Part shown: positions 8,630-19,291 of the stretch, piece by piece | Layout of the letters: each line of letters opens with the position of its first letter | How positions within the stretch are numbered: position 1 is the first letter of the stretch | Assembly: GCA_019400425.1 (NCBI GenBank) | Contig: JAFREE010000273.1 | Coordinates: 1 to 20,206, forward strand | Length of the DNA stretch: 20,206 nt | Source: Hymenochaete sp. R1 | Taxonomy: Eukaryota > Basidiomycota > Agaricomycetes > Hymenochaetales > Hymenochaetaceae | Direction of reading: 5' to 3' | Translations under genes and position numbers: made by a program | Notes under the pieces: model-generated | What the model saw: only the letters and a program-made list of their open reading frames with translations | Databases searched by the model: none | Told to the model about the DNA's origin: nothing

Positions 8630-9016
8630 TCGTGCGCCGCGACTTGCTAATGATCACGAGATTGACTAGAGAATGCTTGTGAATGTCTGATAACTTGACT
8701 GAGGACAATGAGGAATGAGGACGAGAAAAGGGCCAGTGATAGGATAGCAGCCAACGGTTTCCCCTCGCGACGCCCGACCATAATAACTAACTCTCACGAT
8801 AGTCTGAATTGAGTTCACTTAGTTGGATCCGAAGGCAACACCGCATCAATGTTGAGGGCGCTGGGCGAAAAGAACACAGCATCAGCATACAGCGTATGTA
8901 TGTATGTATGGGCGATGCGACAAAAGAATACCTTGACGCAATTATACATTACAGTGATATATTAAAATTTATGTTGCCACGATCCGCTGGTCGCGGACAC
9001 ACCTACTAGGTCATAG
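8630..9016. other. Intergenic region upstream of the RING gene
   Basis: It should contain the RING promoter, reading leftwards. A short GTAT microsatellite lies at about 8894-8910. The plus-strand open stretch here has no recognisable protein. The right end (from about 9035) is repeat sequence shared with 14336-14420. Confidence 0.5.
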
Positions 9017-9034
9017 CACTGGCAAAACGGCGTT

Positions 9035-9257
9035 CAAAGTTGCTGCTGCCAGCTGCTGCTACTAGTACTGCGAGGCTACACGCGCGCGCGAGCGGTTTCT
9101 TTTTTGGTCGAGCTCAACTGCATTATTTTATTCCTACAAACAATCATTTCACGTGACTTAATTTCTGAGACTTGTTTTTGAAGCGTGAGGAAATTACTTG
9201 ATGGTAGGCGTAAAATAATGCGGTAGAGCTCGACCAAAAAGGATATCGCTCGCGCGC
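9035..9257. repeat. GC-rich inverted-repeat element next to the FIT gene
   Basis: Arms 9081-9130 and 9211-9257 are imperfect inverted repeats: GCGCGCGAGCGGTTT...GGTCGAGCTC...GCATTATTTTA on the left and its reverse on the right, around an 80-bp loop. The stretch 9035-9118 (GTTCAAAGTTGC, CCAGCTGCTGCTACT, then the GC-rich arm) is also present at 14336-14420. The element ends where recognisable FIT coding sequence begins, so it probably separates that gene from its first exon or N-terminus. No target duplication is clear, although CTACTAGTACT occurs at 9059-9069 and 9288-9298. Confidence 0.7.
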
Positions 9258-9262
9258 TCAAC

Positions 9263-10189
9263 TCCGACCCTGCCCTCGCACTTCATCCTACTAGTACTCT
9301 CCATCTTCCTCACGAAGTATACTATTTCGCCCGCAAAAACGACATCCGCAACAGGTTTTTTATCAAACACGTACGGGCATGGACGTCTCTCGCCTTCTTT
9401 GCGCTCATGGTGATCACACCCACCTCAATCCTACTCCAACGAGAACCAGAAATGAAAGGTAGCGCTTCAGAACCGGGAGAAACGCCTGTTCAACAACGAG
9501 GGCGCCCAACAAGGCGCCTACTCATGTCGACCAACGAGTGCCTAAAGAAATACTTCGCTGTGACGCTCGTAGTGATGGTCTTCGCAGCATGGTTCTTCGG
9601 CCCACCTCTCATCGAACGATTCAGCGTCTTTTCCGGCGCAGACTGCGTCGTGCGCGACGCTGCCGTGATATGGACCATATACTAACTGCCCCAGTCCAAT
9701 ACTGCTACGACGGCACCGTCCTGTCCCCCGAGACGCACCCTGATATCTTCCACGCCGGGCGTGGCGGAGGAGCGAAACTGGACGCGACGCTCAATACCAA
9801 CGAGTCCACCGCCCGACCGCGGTTTGTGCACGGTCACGACGTGTCTGGACATACCTTCGTCCTCATCATGGGCCTCCTCTTCCTCTCGGACATGGTCGCC
9901 CCCCTGTTCTTCATGCCCACCTCAGCAAGGCGCCCGATTCACAATGTCGCGATGTACCTAACGTTGGGGCTCATGGCGATATGGCTGTTTGCCATTGGGG
10001 TGACGGGCGTGTATTATCATACGCCGCGTGAGAAGATTTCGGGACTCGGTGAGTCGGGCGTGTATTGGTTTCTTTTCTCTCTTTTGTTGAACCGAAAAGC
10101 CGACTGGAGGTCGATTTTCTCTAGCTGTGGGTCTCACGGGCTTCATGATCACTCAGCTCCCGCCCTTGCTCAATCCATGGATATCATAA
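9263..10189 (+). pseudogene. FIT2: FIT/SCS3 family ER membrane protein, 5'-truncated with a frame break
   Basis: FIT proteins act in the ER membrane in lipid-droplet formation and are reported acyl-CoA diphosphatases. The visible frame starts NSDPALALHP, then LPHEVYYFARKNDIRNRFFI and KHVRAWTSLAFFALMV. The second frame gives TAPVQYCYDGTVLSPETHP, then the family signature GHDVSGHTFVL, hydrophobic segments, and GVYYHTPREK. The two catalytic histidines known from human FIT2 (in SGH and in YYH) are kept. The intron 10049-10124 (GTGAGT...CTAG) joins ISGL to AVGLTGFMITQLPPLL; stop TAA at 10187-10189. Problems: the first membrane segment is absent, with an inverted repeat right where it should be; and at about 9660-9685 the frame shifts (an in-frame TAA at 9682 in the first frame) with no usable intron. 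Probably a pseudogene, unless the frame break is a sequencing error and the N-terminus lies upstream. Confidence 0.8.
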
Positions 10190-10898
10190 GACGATAAAGA
10201 TCGCATGGTTGGCTTAGTTTCTCATTCATTTTGAGGGAAGTAAATCGTGTTTTCTTTTCCTTTATACAGTCGGATTACCTGTCTATCTTGCTTTGAACAT
10301 CTGCAAAAGAAAGTCGTATAGTGACATTTGGTATGATATAGAGTGCTATCTTGCTATCTATCCTCTATCCTGTTTCGCATGTCTTGTTTCGATCAATGTT
10401 TTCGTCTTTGTCCATCTTTCCTATTCGTACACGCTCTCAGTTTCACTTCGTGCATAGCTGTTTAGTGTATAAAAATGCGACTCGCTTTATTTTTCTTGAA
10501 AGTGCACCCATCTGGGATGTGGGAAGTAAATTAGAAATACTTTCAACCCGTCACCGAGCGTAGAACGTTGTGCACGCTCCTGGATCTCCAGGGACTAGAA
10601 CAATAATCTTAAACTCTCCAGGAGTACGTTCAATGACTTAGAGCCTCCTGGAAAGCTTCGATGTCCCATAAATCAATCCGAGTATCTTTGAGTGGAGAAT
10701 GGGGCAACAGTGATATCTTAGTAAGGTAGTCTGAATTAAGAAAGTACCGAAACACGAAACAAAAGACAAGTACGATACTCGCCTACAGAGATCGTGACGA
10801 GAAAGAAATACTGGTCAGAGCGTGAGCACCCAATTAAATCCACCTTCCACACACCGACGCCCAAAAACGATCCACAGAGTACGTGAATTACCTGGATT
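10190..10898. other. Intergenic region between convergent FIT and MCM2 genes
   Basis: No gene recognised. Around 10576-10654 the words CTCCTGGA and TCCAGGAG recur in both orientations (CTCCTGGATCTCCAGGGA, CTCTCCAGGAG, CCTCCTGG), which could fold into hairpins in the 3' region of either transcript. T-rich stretches such as 10245-10265 could hold polyadenylation signals. Confidence 0.45.
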
Positions 10899-13489
10899 TT
10901 ACAAGTCACGCCCGAAAGTCTTTTCGATGATACCGCCTGTGTGAACATATTCATTCGGAGAGAAAAGACGCGATTTCAAGAAAGGTTGGATATCAAAGAT
11001 ATGGTGTTCCTTCGCCTATTAAATCAGAGTGATATTAAAACGGAGAAAGGTATGACGATATGACTGGGACTCACACCCTCAGCGAGCTCTGAAGCGTCAA
11101 TGACCACCTTTTCTGGTGCTTCGTGATGCTGAATTTGGTAGAACCGGACTTTGTCCTTGACGATCTGACCCAGGAGGAAAGCGAGAAGCTCTTCGTGGTC
11201 GCGTGCCTGGGTGAGGTATTTACGGAAACCCTGAAGAGAAAGATAAAAAAAGGAGCATTAGTTTAAGTCACTTCAGAATCATTTGTACGAAACGACCTAC
11301 TCTCTCCAGCGTCCGCTTTATGGACGTCTTCTGCGCGCTAACAAAGCTACCGACCATGACTGAAATAGCAAGGTCGATATCGTCACCGCGCACAAACTCT
11401 CTCAAGTGCATTTTTGCGCTGGCTTCGGCCATGCGGATCATGCTCTCCAAGTGACGCACAGTGATAGGTATGGACCCAGTCGCGAGCGACTCCCGGCAGA
11501 GGTCAGCGAAGAGGCGAGATAGTATTCCTTCGTCAAGGTCGAAAAGTTTGGGTCGCACTTTCTCTCGCGCGTACATAATGTACTTGCGAAGGAGGTCTTG
11601 AGATGATCTGGTAACGGCGTGTCAGATGGCACGTTGGAATCAGGAATAAAAAAATGTACTTGCATCTGCTTCAAGTGACGTGGCAACATTCATTTCTTCG
11701 GTTTCCTCAACAAAATGAGGATGGCCTCGACGATGGCTCCCAACAACGAACTTGGCGAGAAGCTCGTCGGAGACGGGGTCCACGGAGTCCTTTGCAACGC
11801 AAAGTACGTCAAAACGAGATAGAATAGGTTCTGTCAGCTCGACGTTTTGCTGAAATGGTATCGTCGGATTGCAACGTCCTCGGATCGGATTGGCTGCAGC
11901 AACGATAGCGCAACGAGCCTGGAGTGTCGTAACGATGCCTGCCTTTGAGATAGAAATAGATTGCTGTTCCATTGCCTCATGAATAGAAGTACGGTCCGCA
12001 TCGTTCTTTTTATCGAACTCGTCGATGAGACAAGTTCACTTATCAGCCAGGACTAGCACTCCGCCTTCAAGCGTCCACTCGCGAGTGATAGGGTCCTTCC
12101 GGACGCTGGCAGCGAGACCGACGGCCGAAGCGCCTTGGCCGGTTGTAAACACAGAATGATGCGCAGTCTTTTCGACATACTCGAGGAATTGAGACTTCAC
12201 TGTACCAGGATCACCAAGTAAAAGTATGATGATATCACCACGGATGCGGTGCTTGTGGTTAATGTCCTTCGGAACGCCTCCAAATAATGACAAGGCGATG
12301 GCAGTCTTTATATCCTCATGACCGTAGATGGAGGGAGCCATGGACTTGATGAGCCGCTTTCGGATACGCGGGTCCTCCGCAAGCTTGCGAATATCCTGCC
12401 CGTCATCTTCTGTGAGGCGGGAAGCGGTGAATAGGCCCTCTTTTTTTATTGATATGGTATGCTTCGATGATAGTCGAGAAAACAGGGTACCCATTCTTAG
12501 AGTTTAACAATGCATCAAAATTATTCCGGTAGATACCAGTCACCTCCTAAGATAAAATTAATTTCGATACGCATATTAATAGAGCAAGAGGATACGAACC
12601 ACTTCTTCACCGGGTTTCGCAGAATCGATGAGGTCCCAAAGAAGGATAACTTCACGGTGTCTTGGCAGACGACCCGGAGGCACTGACCCCGGCGACTCTT
12701 GTAAAGTCATATTCTGGTAATTTCTGTATATAGTCTGTTATTGTTTGCATCAGAAAAGGGTTCATTCACAATGATAGTGTACGGAAACTGACCTGCTCTT
12801 GGTTTACTTTGAAAGGTCCCTTGCTTTCGCATGCAGAGCAGTAGATGACGTTAGCTTCTTTGCTCCCATCCTGGTAAAACGGCCCAAGAACGGCTCTGCA
12901 TCTGCGACAGTCAAATTTGACATACTTGAGCTGCGGGAAGACACCACTTCGTCATGTCACAACGCCTGAGACACGGACTAAGCTGTTAAGGTGAACTCTT
13001 CGCAATTCACGAAGAGATGATGTAGACGGCAATTCAGTGATTTGGACATGGATTTCTGAGTGAATACGTTCGTAATGGGGAAACGGAAGGAGGACAACCA
13101 ATAGTGCAACTTCATCGAATATAGCGAGCATCTCGCTCGGGAAGATTACGAGGAAATATGCGATAATAGGGATAGCGCTTGAGAGATCAAGATAACTGAT
13201 CTCCAGTGACTCAGCGTTGTCTAAGACAAAATTTCAGAAAAGCAGCACAATCCAGATGTTGGGATGAACGTACTTTCTCCCAAGCCTCGGATACGGGGAA
13301 AGTGCACAGAGAAACCCGTCACATCGGTATACGAAATCCAAAACTGTCGGAAGTACTTCGCAATACAACGCCGAACTCGATCGACCGCGATTCAACCGGC
13401 CACGGAACATGTTTCCGTCGTCCACCAGTACTGGCATCCGTTCCACGTTCCGCATCGAAATCTAAATTTCGAGATGAAGGTTGGGTCTT
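10899..13489 (-). pseudogene. MCM2: MCM2 replicative helicase subunit, decayed copy
   Basis: MCM2 is one of six AAA+ subunits of the MCM2-7 helicase. Exons on the minus strand: up to 13274 (RVRRCIAKYFRQF), 13220-12793 (YERIHSEIHVQIT; zinc finger KFDCRRC...VIYCSACESKGPF), 12734-12600 ([18 protein letters not shown]), 12546-11660 ([39 protein letters not shown]; Walker [25 protein letters not shown]), about 11596-11291 (ATGSIPITVRHLESMIRMAE), about 11231-11090 (GFRKYL) and 11019-10899 (last exon, stop TAA). Lesions: TGA for the conserved Trp at 13392-13394, TGA for Arg (CGA) at 12952-12954, an A7 run at 12441-12447 shifting the frame (A6 restores it), and TGA for the Gly after ADK at 12036-12038. 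Walker A has Val for Ala and LIDEFDKM reads LIDEFDKK. Splice sites are otherwise clean. N-terminal part beyond about 13475 not recognised. MCM2 is essential in known eukaryotes, so an intact copy should exist elsewhere. Confidence 0.88.
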
Positions 13490-14247
13490 CACTACGGGGA
13501 GTAACAAACTATCCAAAGCCGAATTGAATAAAGTGAGGGACGCGGGCACTGATTCGGGATGCATGGCCGATAAGAACGTCCGTCACGGTGAAAGGGCAGT
13601 GGTGATCAATTGTAAATAGTGCGACAGTTCGTGCCTCAAAAGCAAGTACAGGAATGAGCCTTTATTTAAGAATATTTTCATTATTACTCACTTTTGACTA
13701 TCCGGGCTCGTGTCCTTCATTCGGGTAAAGTACAAAGAAGGCTCATAGAGGATGAATAGTGATATAGGGTGTGATAGAGTAGCAAGACCACTTCCTGCAG
13801 AAGCGGATAACGGCCTGAGTGCAGAAAGCAGTAGAAGTCAGTGAGCAGTGCTTGGAGGATAGCTGAACCAGCAGTCAAATGAGTCAGGTCAAAGGCATAA
13901 AGTAACAAGAATGACCGTACTAGATTTTGATTCTCGATAGATAGGGCATGCAAGCACTGGTAAGAGCATTCGATGTCAGCCTTGCATCGTTAAGTTCTTG
14001 TAAAGCACAAGCAAAGCTTCCTCTCGAAGGTGTCAATAGAACAATATCGCCTCTGTTGTCATTGTACTTCAGATGAGAAATGACCAACGTCAGTGGAGAT
14101 GATGGCGGATACGGGCCCTTGATGAGCAGTGTGTTGAATTGAGAGGATGGTCGATAACCGGATGAAATGATGTCATCTTAGAACAAAAGCTGCAGTCCTG
14201 TTGCGCACAGATGTCGGTAATGGTCATGGTCCAGGAAGATACACCAC
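13490..14247. other. Gene-free stretch starting with a CACTA-like end
   Basis: Begins CACTACGGGGAGTAAC, whose first 12 bases equal the terminus of the CACTA MITE at 19292. No matching right end with a shared target duplication was found. Several open stretches exist on both strands (plus 13490-13619, minus 13953-13717) but none resembles a known protein. Confidence 0.4.
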
Positions 14248-14420
14248 GGTTGAGCTCGACCAAAAAGGAGATTTGTGGACGCGCACGCGTCGCGTCGGAG
14301 GATTCGAACGTCTTTGTGTATCTCTCACTACGGGGGTTCAAAGTTGCCGATGCCAGCTGCTGCTACTGCGGGGCTAGTACGCGCGCGCGAGCGCTTTTTC
14401 CTTTTTGGTTGAGCTCAACC
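14248..14420. repeat. Second pair of the GC-rich inverted module
   Basis: Arms 14248-14290 (TTGAGCTCGACCAAAAAGGAG ... GCGCGCACGCG in broken form) and 14380-14420 (GCGCGCGCGAGCG...TTTTTGGTTGAGCTCAA) are inverted relative to each other. The same module makes up the arms at 9081-9130 and 9211-9257, but here the GAGCTC ends face outward and the GC-rich ends face inward, the reverse of the first pair. Confidence 0.65.
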
Positions 14421-14437
14421 TTTGAACCCCCCTAGTG
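14326..14437. mobile_element. 112-bp CACTA-ended mini-element
   Basis: Left end CACTACGGGGGTTCAAAG and right end (reverse complement) CACTAGGGGGGTTCAAAG are 18-bp inverted repeats with one difference. The CACTA tips suggest a CACTA/EnSpm-mobilised sequence. No 3-bp target duplication is visible (TCT against TTG). Its interior overlaps one arm of the GC-rich module, so part of it is shared with the repeat at 9035. Confidence 0.55.
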
Positions 14438-15082
14438 TTGTTCGTGTAGGCTACTCAGGCCGTCAACGCGATTGCGTGAGGCGAAGTGGCGGTCACACAC
14501 TTGGCGACTCTGGCACGACACTCAGGCCAGGCCGAAAGTGTTCCGGAACAGAACCTGGGTAGCGGCAGACCCTTGCAATTGTGTCCGGACTCTGGTGGAC
14601 TGTCCAATGCGATCCTTCTGAAGGGTTCCCGTTTCGACCTGCCCCTGCCACTTAGTACTAGTACTGACAGACCCCCGCCAGACGTCCCTCCCACGCAGAA
14701 CTAGTGGAACTCAGCCACGCCGGTGTTCCCTAGCGTCCGTGTTCGTAAATATTAATATTGATATTTGTAAAGTGACCCAACAAGCGCTCGGAAACAAGGC
14801 TTTACATAACCCAAGTTTTTTTTTTGCATTTCCCTTTAGAGAATAATTTGATGCTTGTTTCCCCCGCCAATTAGCAACTCTTTTTGCTCGTTGTTTCTTT
14901 CTCAGTCTCAGGGAGCTTGCCCCAATTCCCTTTCCTTAAGATTTCCTTTCTTCTCTCGCTCAGGCTAAACGATCGCGTTCCGCATTCCTACAACCCAATT
15001 CACCCCATTGACCCGCCGCATCTTTCACGCGGGCGTAACGCAGCGCACAGCTGAAACGATCGAAGCGGTTTACAAGAAATTG
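14438..15082. other. Region upstream of the Tnp2 transposase
   Basis: No gene recognised. The first half is GC-balanced and the second half (from 14740) AT-rich with T runs, TAAATATTAATATTGATATTTG at about 14746-14767 and pyrimidine-rich sequence before the presumed start codon. It is a plausible promoter and leader for the transposase. Confidence 0.4.
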
Positions 15083-18000
15083 ATGTCCGAACCAAGACCG
15101 GCCGAGCCACTTAGGCCATGCTACTGTACGCGTTGCAAAGGGAAACCTCAACCAAAGAAAATAACTATTACCCATCGAAGAGTAAGTGATGACAGACCCT
15201 AAATTTGTTGAGAGGATCACGTCTGTCGACGGACTCGGACACTGACTGACCTTCCCTTTCCGGCAGTGGGAACAAAACACGCTCAAAAGCAAGTGCCACA
15301 TACGCTCTGAAGAACAAGGGCAGGCGAATATCGCGGATACTTGTGGTCCCACCGCGGAAACAGAGGAGCAAACACCAATTCGTTCATGTCCGAACGTATC
15401 AAAAATTAAAGATCAGGTAAGCAGTATCGCACACTGGCACTGGCAATTTCTTGAACGATAAACTCTTGCTGGGCGAGTAAAGAACGGCGCCTCCGAGTCT
15501 GTCCACACATCCCGAGGACATCGTGGAAATTCCTTTTTTTTCATCGGAACCAGGGCTCGCGTGAAAGCTAGCAATGAACAGTCAAACATGCGACAGGAAC
15601 AGTTGGACATGCAGGTGGAAAAGGTGGCAGCGTTTAGAGAAAAGTACGCTTCGCAACTCGCTGAAGATCCACCCACTCCTCAAACATATCTCGAAATATC
15701 GGCTGCAGTAAGGCGTCTTGAGCGAGACATCTTGCTGATGCTTTCAATGCTCCCGCAAGCCCTTGATTGCACCGCGTTAGAGCAAGCCAATAGGGAGCTT
15801 AGCGACTTTGCCGATAGATTGAAGAAACCCGCACATCTCATACTCGTCGGTGGGTTTAAGCGACCTTAAGAAAGCAGTGCCTCAAGCTGACCTTCTACCT
15901 CTGCCCGTCTTTAGATGAAAATAAAAAGCATCCACTTCTGTTAGCGTCGCCCGCCGTGGCAGCTGCTTTATTTGCAATGCTGATGTTGGATATAATCGAA
16001 GGCGTACCACGCGCCCGATGCAACTCTGTGCTCAAAATTCTTCGATACGGCGCAGGTGCCGATTCCATTTCATCGTCGATACGGCTACCTATGGATATCA
16101 GGACAATTCGAAAAATTTGTCAGGTCTCTGTTCGAACAATCGAATTTGCCTCATGCCCTTCCTGTTCCGCATGCTATGCCCCGTCGTTTAACGATAATAT
16201 CCCAATTTATCCACGGAACTGCACCGCAAGGCGTTTCCAGAGTAGCGCGAAGTGTAACACTCAAATGACGAAATCGGGCGTTGTAGGAAACTACAGTATA
16301 AGGGTGCCAATCAAGCCATTTGTCGTGCAGGACTTCAATGCCTACTTGGCCCGACTGCTCAGCCAACCGGATGTACTGGAATATATGAAAGAAAGCAAAG
16401 TCTCCACAGCACAAGATGCAATATACGACGTTAAGGATGGGTCAGCGATACGGAACCTTCCTGGCCCCGACGGACCCCCTTTCTTGAATGGCGGTGGAAA
16501 CAACGAGATGAGGCTGGTTTTTGCTCTATCAGTAGACGGATTTAATCCGTTCCATCTCAAACAATCGGGAAAATCTATCTCCGTCTCTCACATCACCATG
16601 AGCTGCCTTAATCTTCCTCCGTACATGAGAAACAAACCGGAAAACCTCTATCTCGCAGCGATCATCCCCGGTCCATCTGAGCCGCCCACTACCGCAATAA
16701 ATCACTATATGGCACCAATAGTTGACATGTTGCTTCACTCTTGGCAACATGGAACTTGGTTTTTAGTCGGAGAATCTGTCGTTTTGATACGATCTGCAAT
16801 CGCCTGTTTGGTTGCAGATCTCCCGGCTGCTCGGAGAGTGAGCGGTATGGCGTCCCATAGTGCCAACAAGTTCTGCTCCCTGTGTGAGCTCAGAAAGGGA
16901 GAGAGATCAAAGTTGCACCCTGAAAAATGGCCTATGAGAAGCTACGACGAGATTGTCTCTTCCGCAGAGCAATGGCGCGACGCCGAAAACGAAGCCGCTC
17001 AAGTTAAGTTGTTTCAAAATACGGGAGTTAGGTGGTCAGAGCTTTTAAGGCTCCCTTATTGGGATCCAACGAAGCACGTCGTTGTGGACGGTATGCACAA
17101 TTTGCTGCTCGGACTCGCTCAGTACCATATCAGGAAACTGCTTGGTGTTGGCCAGCATAGCCCGAAGTCGAGAAAGAAAATGGATAGATCCAGGAAGTTC
17201 TTATCCAAACCGAAAGAGCGGGTAGGAGAGTCAGACGAGGGCGTCGACTCGGTTGAAGCTGTCGGTGAAGGCGAGATTGGCGGAAAAGGAAATGTCACTA
17301 CGACAGTGAGTTTCAGAATGAAATTCTTTCTTTCCCAGCGAGTAGCTGACCAGTATAACCTTCAGGTAGGGGATTCTTCACGGGAACCAATGTTATTAGA
17401 CCTGGCTTTTGGGGACGGTCCCACGTTTCTAGGGCTCGTCGGCGATGAATTCTTCAACGACACCCACCAGATGCCATTTCAACCTACAGCTTTGAACAAA
17501 TCTGAAGTGCAAATGCTCAGGGATACCATCGAGAATGCCATCAGACCGCGGTGGCAAGCATCTCCACCCCACAACATCGGCGAGCCTAGTCATGGAAAGC
17601 TGACTGCTGACCAATGGCGATCTCTCATGGAATTCGACTTACCCATTGCTTTGGCCAAGAGCCTTAGAAACAAACCGAGGTTATCACCCAGTGGTGATCG
17701 ATTGAGCGAACTCTTCCAAAGTACGCTCTTGTTGGCGAGCGCCATCGCTTGGGGTACATCGCGAAGAATAACTATCAATTCCAAAGATAAGTATGTGTCA
17801 CGCATGCAAAATTACCTGCAGACTGTACTCGATTTGCGACCTGAATCGACTTTGCTACCAAATCATCATAATTCGTTGCATTTTGGCACATACCTGGAAC
17901 AGTATGGGCCGGTACATGGATGGTGGACATTCCCCTTTGAAAGGGTAGTCGGCTTGCTGCAGCAAATCAACACCAACGGGAAAATAGGTATTGTGCACTT

Positions 18001-18876
18001 CCTGTGAGCATCGTCATGCGTGTTTAGGTATACATTTCAGGTCAATTGGAAGGGACATTGCTGCGATCCTTCTGCGCCATCGCAAATGCTAGGATATGCA
18101 TGCGCACTTATCCCGAACAGAACGCTCTCTCACAGCACTTAAATGCTCTTGAAGATGGAGATACACTTCGATCTCTATTTGCCAATAAAAACTCTCTTCA
18201 CTTAGATGAGTTCAACGATGATGCAGACCTCGCTGGCTTCGGGAAATCAGCCACATTGTCGGACAAGGCCAGAATTTGGCGAGACGAGATCGTACGTGAT
18301 AAAAAGCAAATCAAAGGCCGTGAACTGGAGGAGATACAGCCCGTAGCAGAACCTCTGATACGTGATTTGCGTCGCAAGTATGATTACTGGCTGGCCGCAC
18401 CACGCTTCTTCCGGCAAAAATCCTTGAAGATCCGAGGTGTAGTCTACACGGACAGCTTGTCACATGCGATGGGCGACTCGATCGTATTTTACCAGCCATA
18501 TAATACCTCTCTATTTGTGCCTGGAAGAATACGATACATTCTATGGGTACCTGTGCCCATTGGGAAGGGGTGTTATCACAAAGAGTATTTCTTAGCCTGT
18601 CAACGGTTCTCGGAGGCCCCGGACGCAGAAATTTCAGAATCCTCTTCTCTTTTTTCAGAATTTCCTGAATTCAAGCTCAGTCTGTGGGCTGATAGCTTTA
18701 ACGAAGAAATTGAGGTGCTTCCTGTCAACAATCGATTGTGTCACGCCAACATGGTGACTTGGAGCTCGAAGATTGTGGCGCTGAAGCGACTTGATAGGGT
18801 GAGTATTTCAGGATTTCCAGACTTAAGTCATACTGATTTTCTCCCTGTATTTAAACTACGTCTCTAGGAGCTTTAG
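15083..18876 (+). CDS. Tnp2-like CACTA/EnSpm transposase, apparently intact (about 1,151 aa)
   Basis: Moves CACTA-type DNA transposons by cut and paste. Exons by hand: 15083-15181, 15267-15416, 15483-15849, 15915-17987, 18041-18798, 18868-18876; all introns are GT-AG and all phases join without a stop. The N-terminus carries a short cysteine motif PCYCTRCKGK usual for fungal members. Exon 4 has the transposase core: CPSCSACYAPS, IKPFVVQDFNAYLARLLSQP, LVFALSVDGFNPFHLKQSGK, CLNLPPYMRNKPENLYLAAI, IPGPSEP, VADLPAARRVSGMASHSANK, FCSLC, GVRWSELLRLPYWDPTKHVV and VDGMHNLLLGLAQYHIRKLL. The aspartates in VDGFNPF, ADLPAAR and VDGMHN are candidates for the acidic catalytic triad of this superfamily. The start is set at the Met of MSEPRPAEPLRPCYC; an in-frame start at 15008 is possible. 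The last tiny exon (Glu-Leu-stop) is the least certain. Element ends are not resolved. Confidence 0.88.
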
Positions 18877-19288
18877 GTACTGATGCCGGCCTTCTTCAAG
18901 TCAGAGTAATTCATTTCACTTCCTACCACTTCTTTTCCGCTTTCATGTGATAACTAAGAATGTTATGTCTACGGTTGAAAGCTGGTTCTGTCATTGGTAT
19001 CCGCTTTGCCAAACATATACTGAATCATTCTTTTCTCGTTGTATGGGATTAGACCTGCGCACAGAAAAAGAAATTCCGTAGAATTAGGCAGTTAACATGG
19101 TCTCTATCTTCCTCTTTTTTCCTAAAAGTTCGAGGTCTGAAGTAAAATTTTGAGGCAAAAAATGGGTGATTTGGGGTGTGTTTCTTTGCTCAAGCGGTGA
19201 AGGAACAAGCAATCAGCGCAAAGTATGTGCAACATAGACCCACTTGATGCGTTGTGCTCATTTTTTGTGGGTCTGGTCTGTCCTTGTA
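18877..19288. other. Gene-free stretch after the transposase
   Basis: AT-rich sequence without a recognisable protein. It presumably contains the transposase 3' UTR and possibly the right part of its element, but I see no CACTA terminus before 19292. Confidence 0.4.
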
Positions 19289-19291
19289 TGG

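Noticed and set aside
12441..12447. Treating all MCM2 lesions as sequencing errors
   Set aside because: The homopolymer frameshift could be an error, but three separate stops and changed conserved residues (Walker A Val, DEFDKK, IRGRCNP) are not explained that way.
13206..13619. A 137-codon plus-strand open frame
   Set aside because: It lies opposite MCM2 exons that match the family residue by residue; no independent support.
14298..14312. A B-box-like string (GTTCGAATCC on the minus strand) suggesting a tRNA or SINE
   Set aside because: No cloverleaf, no A box at the right distance and no matching acceptor stem could be found.
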